From an uncultured Eubacteriales bacterium (GTDB taxonomy: Bacteria; Bacillota; Clostridia; Oscillospirales; Oscillospiraceae): a DNA stretch of 53,125 nucleotides. The position numbers were made by a program, and so were the translations under genes. Shown here one piece after another: positions 16,722-26,779 of the stretch; the stretch's first letter is position 1; each line of letters begins with the position of its first letter. The notes below the pieces were generated by a model that saw nothing but the letters and a program-made list of their open reading frames with translations, had not been told where the DNA came from and ran no database searches. The stretch lies in contig URDK01000006.1 of the NCBI GenBank assembly GCA_900546485.1, forward strand, positions 1 through 53,125, read 5' to 3'.

Positions 16722-17105
16722 TTACGACTCCGTCTCATAGGGCCAGGTATTGATGCCGCCAAATTCGTAGATGTTGGTGTAGCCCAGCTCCGCCAGTGTG
16801 GAAGAGGCGGTCTTGCTGCGGTTTCCGCTGCGGCAGTAGACCAGCACCGTGGAATCCTCGTCAGGAATCACCTCGGCGGCAGTTGTTTCGTCAATGCTAC
16901 CCACCGGCAGCAGGACAGCGCCGGGGATGTGGCCGCTGTCGTACTCGTCCTGCTCCCGCACATCCAGAATGATGACCTCCTGGGAGTCCATCATCTCTTT
17001 GGCTTCTTCCTGGGTGATCTGCTGGTAGGAGCCGTCAGCTGTATTCCCGCCGCATCCGGTCAGCAACAGCAAAAGGGAAATGAGTAGAGGTAACATTCGT
17101 TTCAT
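16722..17105 (-). CDS. rhodanese-domain lipoprotein
   Basis: 127 residues. Lipoprotein signal MKRMLPLLISLLLLLTGC with lipobox Cys18, then a single rhodanese domain with LDVREQDEYDSGHIPGAVLL and the active-site loop YCRSGNRS (Cys about 91). Predicted to sit on the outer face of the membrane and transfer sulfane sulfur or act in redox/thiol chemistry. Its ATG overlaps the stop of the Vsr-SGNH gene (ATGA), so it is coupled to it. Higher GC than the defence genes upstream. Confidence 0.88.
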   Translation of the reverse strand: MKRMLPLLISLLLLLTGCGGNTADGSYQQITQEEAKEMMDSQEVIILDVREQDEYDSGHIPGAVLLPVGSIDETTAAEVIPDEDSTVLVYCRSGNRSKTASSTLAELGYTNIYEFGGINTWPYETES

Positions 17106-18061
17106 TTGAGTTCCTCCAGAAGTTTGGTGGCAAAGGCCTTGTGCCCCTGCTCCGTGAAATGTACGCCGTCATAGGCCAGAGGGATGTCCCATCTTCCGGC
17201 ATCGGCAAAGCGGATGCCCAACTGCTCCGCCAAGGCTTTGCAGCATCGGGCGAAGGTATGGGAGTCATCAACGAGATTTGTGCTGGGCACCCACGCACCC
17301 AGTGCCATCGGCGGCGCGATCAGCAGGATCTTGCTTCGGTCTAACGGTACCGCCGCAAGGAAGCTCTCCAACTTTTCAGCCGCCTGCTCCGGACTGCGAC
17401 CCTGGAGCAGATCGTTGGTCCCCAGCATAACGATTAGTAGATCCGTATCAGCAGGAAAGGCAGGAGCGGCCGACGGAATCTCGCGGCCGTTTTGTCCCAT
17501 GTTAGAGATCGTCCATCCGGTCTCCGCAGCCAGAATATCCACCCACCGGCTATTCGCGTCATAGCGTCCACCGAAATAGCCCCGGGGATCGTAGCCGTAG
17601 GTGTTAGAGTCGCCAAAGCAGATGACCTTTATCGGCTGTGTGTTGATATCACGAAGTTCCTCTTCTAACCGCACCAATGTCTTGCATACCACACTTTTCT
17701 TAAGCTCACATTCCCATATCGTGACTACTTTCCACCCCATAGCGGCAAGCAGTTCGAAATTCTTTCTATCGCGGAGAACATTGCCCTCTATTTTCTTTTT
17801 CCAAAAGTCAGCGTTGTTTTTTGGCCATACAAAATACTTACAGCCTTTATGCGCGTGCCAAAAACATCCATTCACAAAAATAACAGTTTTATATTTTGGC
17901 AGAACGATATCCGGTTTTCCTGGAAGCCTGGCATCATTTTTCCTGTATCGAAAGCCTTTTGAAAACAGGTATTTTCTAACCAACTCTTCCGGTTTTGTGT
18001 TTTTACTGCGGATGCGAGACATATTGTATCTGCGTTGTTCCGGCGTATGCACATCTGCCAT
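17102..18061 (-). CDS. Vsr mismatch endonuclease fused to SGNH hydrolase
   Basis: 319 residues in one frame. Residues 1-137 are a Vsr very-short-patch endonuclease (NMSRIRSKNTKPEELVRK, catalytic GKPDIVLP with Asp51, FVNGCFWHAHKGC zinc/His segment, VVTIWECEL). Vsr enzymes nick T:G mismatches left by deamination of 5-methylcytosine, fitting the methyltransferase in this operon. Residues 144-319 are an SGNH/GDSL hydrolase (FGDSNTYGYDPR with Ser152, LGTNDLL, YDGVHFTEQGH). The junction codon where free SGNH proteins have Met is ATA (17630-17632), and base composition rises at the same point. This looks like a read-through fusion. Confidence 0.88.
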   Translation of the reverse strand: MADVHTPEQRRYNMSRIRSKNTKPEELVRKYLFSKGFRYRKNDARLPGKPDIVLPKYKTVIFVNGCFWHAHKGCKYFVWPKNNADFWKKKIEGNVLRDRKNFELLAAMGWKVVTIWECELKKSVVCKTLVRLEEELRDINTQPIKVICFGDSNTYGYDPRGYFGGRYDANSRWVDILAAETGWTISNMGQNGREIPSAAPAFPADTDLLIVMLGTNDLLQGRSPEQAAEKLESFLAAVPLDRSKILLIAPPMALGAWVPSTNLVDDSHTFARCCKALAEQLGIRFADAGRWDIPLAYDGVHFTEQGHKAFATKLLEELK

Positions 18062-18107
18062 GATATGTCACTCCTTTGTGAAGAGGAATTAACTGGCTAA
18101 GCATTGC

Positions 18108-20183
18108 TTAACGGGGCCAACTCTCTTCTCTGGCCTTCACTAATACTTGTAAAATGCGGCCACACTGCTTTTCGCTTGGAAATTTTCCACTCTCCATTGA
18201 AATCGCCGCTTTAAGGAAAGAAATTTCCTGTGGGTTAAAAATACGATTTTGAATTCCCCAAGTAAGCAGTGCTTTCCAGTTCTCAATACCATATTCCGCT
18301 ACCTGAATCATAGCAGAGGCACCGTTCTCCTGTTTCTGCTCCTGACGGGCACTTTTCTTAGCCTCAGCATCTTCTGCGGAACTGACCAGCTCCTTTTGGA
18401 AATTGGCACTAAGTGGGATTGAGATAGTCTTTGCTTTTTTCCAGCACGCCTCACGCTTGGCCCATTCCGTAACATTCTGCACTTCTCTATTTGGAGAAAC
18501 CAAATGATGGTACATTGCCTCTGCAATTTTTTCCAGTTCAATTTCTGTGGCGTGTGATACACTCTGCTGGTTCCAGACTGTCTTGAAATCGAATGCACAA
18601 TCGGGACACTCCGTCCCGATTCGATAGAATAAATACGCAAGCGTATAGGCTACAACCTGTGCCTTATAACCCATCTCATACCAAGAAGCGTGTTTTACAA
18701 TGTAATCGACCTTCTTGTACATGATATTCAGACACACAATCTGTCGGAAGAACCTCTCGTTGAAGATAGCCTCATCCTTGTCCCATGCTGCGCTGGTCCA
18801 TTCTGCAAAATGGATAAAGTTCTTCTGGGCACCGGTACTGACCTGATGTGGAAGCTGGCGATAAGTGTTATAAAACTTTGCCAAATCGGTTTTTGTGAAC
18901 ATTTGCGCCTTAGGATGCTGGATAAGAAACTTGTCCTTTTCAGCCTTGGACATACGGCTCTGTTCCTGCTTATACTGGCCACGGGTCCGTTCGTAATACC
19001 AGTAAGTGCCGTACTGATTGCCCATAACTGCAGGAGCAGTCACTCTTCGGGAGAAATCTTCCATTCTGACATGGAATGCATGGTTAGAGAAAAAGTCAGC
19101 ATCACTAACTTTGTTCTGCTTATTAGCGTATTTTGCAATATTCGGAATCAGCACCATCGCCTTTTCCGGAGTAACCACAGATAATTTCATGGGGACATAA
19201 ATATCCCGCAGTCCGTTTGCACGATCCTTATCGTTTATGATTGCCGCAGCCAAAGAAGCAGTAGTCTGCCCACCGTTGACAATCTGAAGCGATGTGATTT
19301 TCGTGATATATGTGCAACCGCTGCCAGTTTCCACTTCCACTGCATAAGCCGTCGCCGCAATACCATTATTATATGCAAAAAACATACTGGGCTCGTTCAG
19401 AATAGTATTTCGAATTCCCTTATTGATTTTTCCTTTTGCAGAGAGGAAGGAACGCACATTGCCTTCCAGCAAACGGCCTCCATATGTGTTATATAGGTAG
19501 GCCAATATGTAGCCTGGAATATTGCACAGGTACGCTGTATATTCTTCGTTGGAGCCAGCCTGCAGGCAGGGGATGCCACTTTCCGAGAACTCTTTTAGGT
19601 CTATTATGATATCCTCTTTACCTGTCTTGGATGCATACAGGTTTTGCAAACGTGCAATATCCCAGATATGGTATTCAGCAACAGCGTCGCCAATTTTGGT
19701 GCTGGGTATCTCACGAATACGGCTGCTCATTGCCATATCGGTCAGAAGGTAGAATTTATACTTCGTAACATTGGCATATCGCTTTTGAATGTCTATTGCC
19801 AGTCCATACCCCGGAGAACTTTCTTCAGCATATTTTTGTATAAATCCAGACTTTGATTCCTCTACAAAAGCTCTGGCCCGATTAAAATGCACTTCTGCAT
19901 CCTTGGCGGTCAAAGACTGAACTTCAATGCTGTCGGAGAATGGGCAAGCTACAATGATGAGACAATTTTCCAGTTCGCTGTAGTAGTAACCGTCAATCAG
20001 GATTCTTCTGTTCCTGGAACCAACACCTTCATAGGCCAGTTGCTCAAAATCCTCAAACTCTTCCGCTTCAACCAGTGTACCGGAATACATCGCCAGAAAC
20101 TCTTCCCGGGGAGATGTTCCGTTGATGGATGCGTTGAAATGTATCTCATCCAATATTCCATTTCTGAATTCCTTGATATCCAC
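18108..20183 (-). CDS. AIPR-family abortive-infection protein
   Basis: 691 residues. The core (about 220-330) carries the AIPR signature: PGYILAYLYNTYGGRLLEGN, VRSFLSAKGKINKGI, FFAYNNGIAATA and LQIVNGGQTTASL. The family is linked to phage resistance and is the last member of the Mza-like set. The C-terminal third is helical and charged (QEQKQENGAS). GTG start at 20183 chosen because AAGGAG lies nine bases before it; a longer frame starts inside the previous gene. Four bases separate it from the PD-(D/E)XK gene stop. Confidence 0.88.
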   Translation of the reverse strand: MDIKEFRNGILDEIHFNASINGTSPREEFLAMYSGTLVEAEEFEDFEQLAYEGVGSRNRRILIDGYYYSELENCLIIVACPFSDSIEVQSLTAKDAEVHFNRARAFVEESKSGFIQKYAEESSPGYGLAIDIQKRYANVTKYKFYLLTDMAMSSRIREIPSTKIGDAVAEYHIWDIARLQNLYASKTGKEDIIIDLKEFSESGIPCLQAGSNEEYTAYLCNIPGYILAYLYNTYGGRLLEGNVRSFLSAKGKINKGIRNTILNEPSMFFAYNNGIAATAYAVEVETGSGCTYITKITSLQIVNGGQTTASLAAAIINDKDRANGLRDIYVPMKLSVVTPEKAMVLIPNIAKYANKQNKVSDADFFSNHAFHVRMEDFSRRVTAPAVMGNQYGTYWYYERTRGQYKQEQSRMSKAEKDKFLIQHPKAQMFTKTDLAKFYNTYRQLPHQVSTGAQKNFIHFAEWTSAAWDKDEAIFNERFFRQIVCLNIMYKKVDYIVKHASWYEMGYKAQVVAYTLAYLFYRIGTECPDCAFDFKTVWNQQSVSHATEIELEKIAEAMYHHLVSPNREVQNVTEWAKREACWKKAKTISIPLSANFQKELVSSAEDAEAKKSARQEQKQENGASAMIQVAEYGIENWKALLTWGIQNRIFNPQEISFLKAAISMESGKFPSEKQCGRILQVLVKAREESWPR

Positions 20184-20187
20184 GGAA

Positions 20188-21114
20188 TCACTCCTTCCTG
20201 TAAGAATCGATGGCAGCAAGCGACAGGGAATATTTTGCTTCAGTTATGCTTTGGGGCAAATTGGTTCGCCGGATACACGGGAAATCGGAAGATACCGCAT
20301 ATCTGGCTGTTCCCTTAATTTCAAATGTGTATTCTTCCTCCTCGTATTCAGGTCTGGGATAGTATCCATAACGCAACAGCATTGTGGATAACTGCTCTCT
20401 GGTATCATCATCGGAAAGCATTGCAAGCAAGTCTTTATACAGCGTGTTCAGATTGACTGCATCCGTATTAGTTACACTGGTTTTATCCGCTCTAATAACT
20501 ATGAGTTCTCCCGGTTTTACACAATCCAACTGTTCGATCGAAGATATAGTAACTTCAGTTCTGCTGCTTGACACCGTCTTAACCTCATACCAAGTATCAT
20601 CAATTATGTAGTCCTGCGGCAAATGCTTGGGGCCGGTCCAGGAAAGAACAGCTTCTTTTGCACCATATCGGGCGCAGAGGAAAAACTTCAGGAAATACAT
20701 TTCCCCCAGCAGACCTTTCACTTCTTTTGGGGACAGTAAGCTTCCATGAGTGTTTGCCAGCATTTCCCGCCATTCCTTATATCGCTTTCCCACAAATCTG
20801 GCGGCTTTTTCTTTGCTTGTGATACAGGCAGAGGAATAGATAATATCCTCACAAAACAGGACAAACATATCGCTATAGCTGTCATCAACCAGAGAAAAAG
20901 AAAGAGACCACTTCTTGTCAGGACGTCTGCCGGATTTGACCAGAATCATGCGGGACGATGTAACCTTCATCGGCGGGTACTCACTAATCAACAGCAAGGT
21001 CCATCTTGCTGCGTCATCAATTCCAATATACAGATCCAACAAATGCGTGCCGCTGACACGCTGATATGTGTTCAGATGATCGATCGCGCCGAATATTGTC
21101 TTTATATCAGCCAT
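20188..21114 (-). CDS. PD-(D/E)XK-motif protein of the defence operon
   Basis: 308 residues. The centre has GLLGEMYFLKFFL and then LPQDYIIDDTWYEVKT, the D-x(n)-E-x-K core of a restriction-endonuclease-like fold (DUF4420-type). This family occurs with Z1 and AIPR proteins in defence islands, where it is thought to be the effector nuclease or a subunit. ATG at 21114 with GGAGG seven bases upstream, partly inside the end of the Z1 gene, implying coupled translation. Confidence 0.87.
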   Translation of the reverse strand: MADIKTIFGAIDHLNTYQRVSGTHLLDLYIGIDDAARWTLLLISEYPPMKVTSSRMILVKSGRRPDKKWSLSFSLVDDSYSDMFVLFCEDIIYSSACITSKEKAARFVGKRYKEWREMLANTHGSLLSPKEVKGLLGEMYFLKFFLCARYGAKEAVLSWTGPKHLPQDYIIDDTWYEVKTVSSSRTEVTISSIEQLDCVKPGELIVIRADKTSVTNTDAVNLNTLYKDLLAMLSDDDTREQLSTMLLRYGYYPRPEYEEEEYTFEIKGTARYAVSSDFPCIRRTNLPQSITEAKYSLSLAAIDSYRKE

Positions 21115-21116
21115 AA

Positions 21117-23933
21117 TCAATCCTCCGGGATAGTCTCGTCGATTTCATCGAAATCATCCGCACTATCAGCGCCAAAGATTTCCATCCACTTCTGCTTATT
21201 AACTTTGTACTTCAGACTGATCCGCCCCATGCCCTGAATTGCCGGAACGCCAATGCTGAGACCAATAATGGGGAAGTCCACAGCATCGATAATATCCTGC
21301 TTGGCTTTTTTCTGTTCGGCTGCTTCATTATCTTTGGGCGGAGTCAGTTTCACAGGATATATAACCAACAGAGGGTTGCGCTTGATGCCAGACTTAAAAT
21401 AAAAGTTTTCGCTGAAGGATTTTCCGCTCCCACCATGCCCGGCTTCCATGTCTTCAACCTGTTTTTGTGTCATGCCACCCTTGGCCAGATCCTTACTGCC
21501 CAGTCGGGAGTTTTTGCCAGACATTTGCAGGGATTTGGTATCTTTACGGTAAGCAAAGCTACGCACCACCGGATGGATGTTCAAGCCAGCAAACTGTATT
21601 GCGGGGTTATTAATGGTTGTACCACCAGCGATTAGGACATCCCATACATCAAAGATGCCCGTTTCATCATCGTTGAACATATCAAGTATTTTAGGAATGT
21701 CAAATCCCGTTGCTGTGTTCATAGTGTGGGCAGAGAATCCCTGCAGGAAATCTATAACAGCTTCTTTTTTTACCCCAAGAATCTGCGGATGTTTTACCGC
21801 AAGTTGCGATGGGCCTTGATAAACTGTATAGTTTTCCCTTAAGCGCAAAAGGAATTCCTTGGTCACTCCGAAATTCCGTCGAAGGACATCCAAAGTACTA
21901 TGAACATATTTGGTTTCCACAACCTCACCGCTGAAGTTCACGACAGTTTCATAATCCCTGGCAGACCGCATTTTGTTCCGGGCCGTTACCAGAAGTCCCT
22001 GAATATCCGATCTCACAGCCAGACCGAAATCTGTCGGAGTCATATCCTCGTTCTGCATACGCTTCACTTCCGCACGCAATTCATCGGTTGCGGTGGAAAT
22101 ATAGCTGTACCAAGCCATGGACAGTTCAGGCATCCAGATTTTGCATAAATCCTGATAATTATTCCGATAGCCAAACCAGCGGCCCATCTGCATCAATGTG
22201 TCGTACATGGAAGAATTGCGGTAGAAATAGCTGGTGCTAAGACCTTCCAGGGTAAGGCCTCTGGACAGGCTGAGGCCGCCAACCGCAATCAGTCTTAAAC
22301 CGATATCGTCGGGAGCTTTTTCATATCGCTCATAGTCCAGATTTTTGGGAGCGTTACCGCCGTTGATAGTGCGCACCTCTATACGGGAAATAGCAGGATA
22401 CAATACTTCCTGGATCTGTTCCCATGTAAAATGCTTCAGTTTTGCAAAATCTGGATTTGAAGCAAACTGCTTGTAATATTTATCGTAGACTTTCTTGATA
22501 AAGTTGAAGGAATCGTATTGAAGTGCGTCGCTTCCCGTCAGATAATAGTTGCGTATCTCACGTTTCCAGTCACGGACAAAGCTGTCAACTACTTTGGTTA
22601 TCTGGTTTTGTACTGCAATAAAACGGGAAATATTGATCATCATTGTGCGGTGGGTCTTTTTGTCACCACGCAAATCACGTACAGCATTCGCAATAAAGAA
22701 TGCTGCCAATGCTTCTTTCAAGCTCTCAGGGATGAATTGCAGTGCATCTTCCTTCCTGTGAACAATAGGAAGGGCATATTCACAATCATCGTTGGACTCC
22801 AGCATATATCCGCAGGGCGCATCTTCACCAAAAATACTGCGTGCACCGATATAATTGTCCGGTGCCTCAAGAGCGTAAATGAAATCCCGGGGAAACAAAT
22901 CGTGTTTCAGCATCTCCTCTTCAGAGTCCGGGTCAATAAATACGTTGGCATAGGGTGTGGCGGTAAAGCCAACATAATTGGCCCGTTCAAAAAGTGCCAG
23001 CAACTTCCGAATACCCTTGTTAATAGCCGTAACATCGTCTGCCTTGGTGTTAACGGAAGCATTGTCAGCCTCATCATCAATCAGCAACATCGGCAAATCA
23101 ATTTTTTTAGTAATGGGGTTGATATTATAGAATCTAAGCCAATGCTCCAGCTTTTCCAGAACGCTCTTGTTCTTTTTCAGGACAAAAATGACTGGTGCAC
23201 TGATACCCGATAACTGTCCGACTACCTTTTTGGCAGTGGCTGCATTGAAGTCACTTGAGGTGGATGTAACCGCCCAACCGCTGGTAGTTGGATCAATGGC
23301 ACCCACACCCACCTGAACACGACCCTTCTCCAAAGTAAACGCATAGCTGTCCAGCCCAATAAATCCTTCGTCAATACGTTGTTGGGTCTGCCGGCGCAAT
23401 TTTTCAATTGTGCCGGTAAGGAGAATAATAACCCGGTAATGTGCATCAGCCGCCTTGTTAATCAAGCCAATATAGGTAGAGGTCTTACCGGACTGCACAT
23501 CACCAATGCATAGTCCCCGCCGCATAAATCCATCTGCCTGAACGGGATTGCCCAGCAAATCCATAATTTCGTCCGTCGTCTTGTCAAGTTCGTTGATGGT
23601 ATCGCCATTCCAATGTTTTTCCTTCAGAAGATACAGCCGATATCGATCCCAGAACTTAGACGGATTTTCTGCCTTTGCCGCCATATACCATGGAGTATGA
23701 TTGTTTTCCTTAACATAATGGCCCCTATCAATTCTGACAAAAAGTGCAGCATGGAGCGCATTAATTACTTCCTGCCGCTCTTCAGGAGTCATTTGAGGTG
23801 TACCATACATCATGGCGTTCATGTTATCATTCATGTCCACCAGATTGGAAATCATTTCTTCTGTAACAGGAAGCGTGCTGGCACTCATATTCAGCAGTAT
23901 GGTGCCGATAATATTCTTCTGATTATCCGTCAT
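21117..23933 (-). CDS. Z1-domain superfamily II helicase-like protein
   Basis: 938 residues. Walker A GDVQSGKT (144-151), motif II LLIDDEADN (DDEAD at 286-290), motif III-like FTATPYANVFID, C-terminal motif GGLSLSRGLTLEGL and the Z1 region (about 450-650, with MGRWFGYR). Z1 proteins accompany MORC/MutL-like ATPases and C5-methyltransferases in restriction-like systems; nucleic-acid translocation is inferred. ATG at 23933 chosen for AGAGAGG at nine bases. Overlaps the ATPase gene by 11 bases. Confidence 0.91.
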   Translation of the reverse strand: MTDNQKNIIGTILLNMSASTLPVTEEMISNLVDMNDNMNAMMYGTPQMTPEERQEVINALHAALFVRIDRGHYVKENNHTPWYMAAKAENPSKFWDRYRLYLLKEKHWNGDTINELDKTTDEIMDLLGNPVQADGFMRRGLCIGDVQSGKTSTYIGLINKAADAHYRVIILLTGTIEKLRRQTQQRIDEGFIGLDSYAFTLEKGRVQVGVGAIDPTTSGWAVTSTSSDFNAATAKKVVGQLSGISAPVIFVLKKNKSVLEKLEHWLRFYNINPITKKIDLPMLLIDDEADNASVNTKADDVTAINKGIRKLLALFERANYVGFTATPYANVFIDPDSEEEMLKHDLFPRDFIYALEAPDNYIGARSIFGEDAPCGYMLESNDDCEYALPIVHRKEDALQFIPESLKEALAAFFIANAVRDLRGDKKTHRTMMINISRFIAVQNQITKVVDSFVRDWKREIRNYYLTGSDALQYDSFNFIKKVYDKYYKQFASNPDFAKLKHFTWEQIQEVLYPAISRIEVRTINGGNAPKNLDYERYEKAPDDIGLRLIAVGGLSLSRGLTLEGLSTSYFYRNSSMYDTLMQMGRWFGYRNNYQDLCKIWMPELSMAWYSYISTATDELRAEVKRMQNEDMTPTDFGLAVRSDIQGLLVTARNKMRSARDYETVVNFSGEVVETKYVHSTLDVLRRNFGVTKEFLLRLRENYTVYQGPSQLAVKHPQILGVKKEAVIDFLQGFSAHTMNTATGFDIPKILDMFNDDETGIFDVWDVLIAGGTTINNPAIQFAGLNIHPVVRSFAYRKDTKSLQMSGKNSRLGSKDLAKGGMTQKQVEDMEAGHGGSGKSFSENFYFKSGIKRNPLLVIYPVKLTPPKDNEAAEQKKAKQDIIDAVDFPIIGLSIGVPAIQGMGRISLKYKVNKQKWMEIFGADSADDFDEIDETIPED

Positions 23934-25395
23934 TACCATATACCTCTCTGATCTGTGATACCACATCCGGGTACTTTAGAAAGAAGTCCATCTTATCCAT
24001 AGTTTTCAGAAATGCGGCCACATCGCCACCTATGCTCTCGATTTGATGAACCATCTGCTCTGCCATACAGTATACTTCATTGGTTTCCAATGAGCCTTCT
24101 GTAACATTAGCTTCACTCTTGGCCATTCTGTAATATACGTCGGAATACGGAAAGGCGTCCTCCAGCATTTTGATAAATGCCTCCAGAATAGCTCCGCCGC
24201 CTTCGCTCAGGTTCGCTTCAAGCATTTGGATAACCGGGAGTTGACGATTAATTTGATACTGGAACCGGCCACGATCATCAATGGGATTCCAAACATGAAC
24301 GAGATTATCCGTCTGCACATTTCTGCCGCGATATTTATATACCCGTTCACTGCGGCCCACTGTGTTTTCAACAATATCTACCAAATTCTTTTTGATAAAA
24401 TGAGGAAGGGAAGCCCGAGACTTTTTAATGTCAATTTCCCAAATATGATCCAAAGAGTTCGGAATATCCACTCGTACCCGTGCCAGTTTTCCCAACTCGT
24501 TATGCTTGATCAACCGGAACCAAGTTCCCCAAATAATCAGGCGTTTGTTCCTGTATATGTAGAATCCCTGCTTCTGACGCAATTCCTCTTTACCGCCAAT
24601 GGCTGCAATATCCTGCTTAGACAATTTGCTGATGTAGGGCAGCACATACGGTTTCACACGGATCTCCTCCGATGCAACTCTCAGCACCTGTTCACTCAGC
24701 GGCTGTGTTGCGGGGTGTTTCGTCAAGAATGGATCAATACCCTTTACTGTTTCACCATTGAAGTATATAGACAGTCGGTTTTTTGGATTTTCATCGTTTA
24801 AAAAACGGTGGAAGACAAGAGATACATGTTTTCTGGTCAGCTCAATTTTTTCATCGAAGGCCTTTTGCACTTTGGATGCAGCCTGCTTCAGACGATCAAA
24901 GCCCTCCCAGATAACAGCTGTGCCAGATTCCTTTAATTTCAGGTACCGATATCCTGGGAGATTTTCAATCTCGTTTTCAGAAAAGAACTGAAGAGACCAG
25001 TTTTCTTGTTGAATTATATAGTCAAGGTTCCAGCATGCCGCACAAATAATTTTATCTTTTTTGGTGAGTACAGTTACCTTCCTGCACTGAGACAAAGATG
25101 CCATTTTTAGGCCAAGACCAAATCGTCCTAAGTCATCCTTTCTGCGCACCTCTGTGGAACTCTGGCTACCATAGCGCATAGCGTTCTCAAGTTCCTGTGG
25201 GGTCATACCCCATCCGTCATCCTCAATACACAGCCATTGCGGGTCTTTGGATGAGAAACATATATGCACTTCTGTCGCAGACGCACTGATGCTATTATCA
25301 ATTATATCTGCAACTGCAGCTTCAAAAGAGTAGCCAATTGACCGTGTCGATTCTACCAGGATCGGTGCATATGGCATGACTATTTTCTCTTTCAT
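23923..25395 (-). CDS. MORC/MutL-type GHKL ATPase
   Basis: 490 residues. GHKL (Bergerat) ATP-binding motifs: N-box EAAVADIIDNS (25-35), G1 IEDDGWGM (57-64) and G2 GRFGLGLKMAS (90-100), followed by an S5-like transducer region and a helical C terminus. This is the MutL-like member of the Mza-type set and a prokaryotic relative of MORC proteins; it probably clamps DNA on ATP binding. ATG start, 56 bases after the methyltransferase gene. Confidence 0.91.
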   Translation of the reverse strand: MKEKIVMPYAPILVESTRSIGYSFEAAVADIIDNSISASATEVHICFSSKDPQWLCIEDDGWGMTPQELENAMRYGSQSSTEVRRKDDLGRFGLGLKMASLSQCRKVTVLTKKDKIICAACWNLDYIIQQENWSLQFFSENEIENLPGYRYLKLKESGTAVIWEGFDRLKQAASKVQKAFDEKIELTRKHVSLVFHRFLNDENPKNRLSIYFNGETVKGIDPFLTKHPATQPLSEQVLRVASEEIRVKPYVLPYISKLSKQDIAAIGGKEELRQKQGFYIYRNKRLIIWGTWFRLIKHNELGKLARVRVDIPNSLDHIWEIDIKKSRASLPHFIKKNLVDIVENTVGRSERVYKYRGRNVQTDNLVHVWNPIDDRGRFQYQINRQLPVIQMLEANLSEGGGAILEAFIKMLEDAFPYSDVYYRMAKSEANVTEGSLETNEVYCMAEQMVHQIESIGGDVAAFLKTMDKMDFFLKYPDVVSQIREVYGNDG

Positions 25396-25451
25396 AAACT
25401 CACCTCATAACTGTGTGTCTGCTATCTTTGAGGCCCACAAGGAATACCAAT

Positions 25452-26711
25452 TTACAGAGTCCAAAAGTTACGCAACGCTTTGGCTACACTATATGCCAAG
25501 CACACCGGAACTGCATTTCCTATTTGTTTATAAGCTAAAGTACGCGAGGGTTTCCCAGTGACGGATTCAAAATAATAGTTGTCCGGAAATGTCTGAATTC
25601 TTGCTGCTTCTCTGGGAGTTAGAGACCTGTTTTGTTTAATATCCGGGTGAATATAGTAATGCCCATCACGGCAAATATGCGCAACAACCGTCTGAGTGTA
25701 TGGAAGATTTCCTGCAACGACTTTGAATCTGTCCAAGAAGCACTTGGTGTTGTTATGAGTGCGTAATCTTTCCGGCAGATCTGTATAGGCGATTCTTTCT
25801 TTCTTTTTATTCCAAGTCTCTACAACTATCCGATAGATTTCCAAATCCTGCTCCGTATGAGGACGCGCCTGATGGAATGTAACTGGCTCCAGATCATATT
25901 CCTTGATCCCAGACTTATAGAGATATTTTCCCGAATATGGTTTGGTCGGCACAGGTGTAATGACACCTTCGCCAGCTTTTATTGCTGGCAAATCGCAAAA
26001 TAATTCTCCAGCTTTATATTTGTTCTCGATTATTGGAATTTCCGGATAAAAGCCTTCATGTCCGCCTCGTTTCCCAATCAAAATGATTCTTTTCCTGTTT
26101 TGCAGAACACCATAGTCTGATGCATTCAAAGTGCGAAATTCTGTGGAATAGCCATAGTCTTTAAATAGCTTGCGCATATTCTCAAAGTGCAGCGTGCCAT
26201 CTTCGTCTTTGGCAGATAGTAACCCAACCACGTTTTCAAACACGAAATATTCAGGCTCATAACGCCTTAAAAATTCTGCGTACAATTTATAGAGATAGCT
26301 ACGTTTATCACCAATCATCTTACTTTCAGAGCGTGATCTTCCTGCAAGGGAATATGCTTGGCAAGGTGGGCCACCAACAATCAAATCCAAATGTTTGCCG
26401 TTCAGGATGGCATCAATCTCCGAAAAAATAGCTGGCAGAGTTTCCTCGGAGATTTCATAGTTTAAAACCGAATTCAAGACGGGCTTGGGTATTTTTCCGT
26501 AGAACTCTTCGCGAGAAATCTCTCTATTGAGATACTGGGTATATATATTCAATTTATTGTTTTGCTTCAGCCAATGATATGCCATACGGGTCTTAAGACT
26601 ATAGCTTGCAGCTACGTCCATTTCCACATGGGCTATAGGCTCAAAACCCGCGCGGACAAAACCTTCTGACAGGCCACCGGCACCAGCGAATAAATCAAGA
26701 TATTTGGGCAT
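25452..26711 (-). CDS. DNA (cytosine-5-)-methyltransferase
   Basis: 419 residues with the ordered C5-methyltransferase motifs: I LDLFAGAGGLSEGF (about 5-18), IV GGPPCQAYSLAGRSR (catalytic Cys about 117), VI ENVVGLL, VIII QNRKRIILIGKRGG, a variable target-recognition region (about 240-340) and IX/X (LTPREAARIQTFPDNY, YKQIGNAVPVCLAYSVA). Supplies the self-mark for the defence operon; recognition sequence cannot be read. ATG at 26711 has AGAGGA upstream. The Vsr protein downstream fits repair of deaminated product. Confidence 0.95.
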   Translation of the reverse strand: MPKYLDLFAGAGGLSEGFVRAGFEPIAHVEMDVAASYSLKTRMAYHWLKQNNKLNIYTQYLNREISREEFYGKIPKPVLNSVLNYEISEETLPAIFSEIDAILNGKHLDLIVGGPPCQAYSLAGRSRSESKMIGDKRSYLYKLYAEFLRRYEPEYFVFENVVGLLSAKDEDGTLHFENMRKLFKDYGYSTEFRTLNASDYGVLQNRKRIILIGKRGGHEGFYPEIPIIENKYKAGELFCDLPAIKAGEGVITPVPTKPYSGKYLYKSGIKEYDLEPVTFHQARPHTEQDLEIYRIVVETWNKKKERIAYTDLPERLRTHNNTKCFLDRFKVVAGNLPYTQTVVAHICRDGHYYIHPDIKQNRSLTPREAARIQTFPDNYYFESVTGKPSRTLAYKQIGNAVPVCLAYSVAKALRNFWTL

Positions 26712-26779
26712 AGTTGTCAATCCTCTTCTGAGTGCTAATATAATCTTAAAAGTTTATCTGTCCTATAAACCGGACAATA

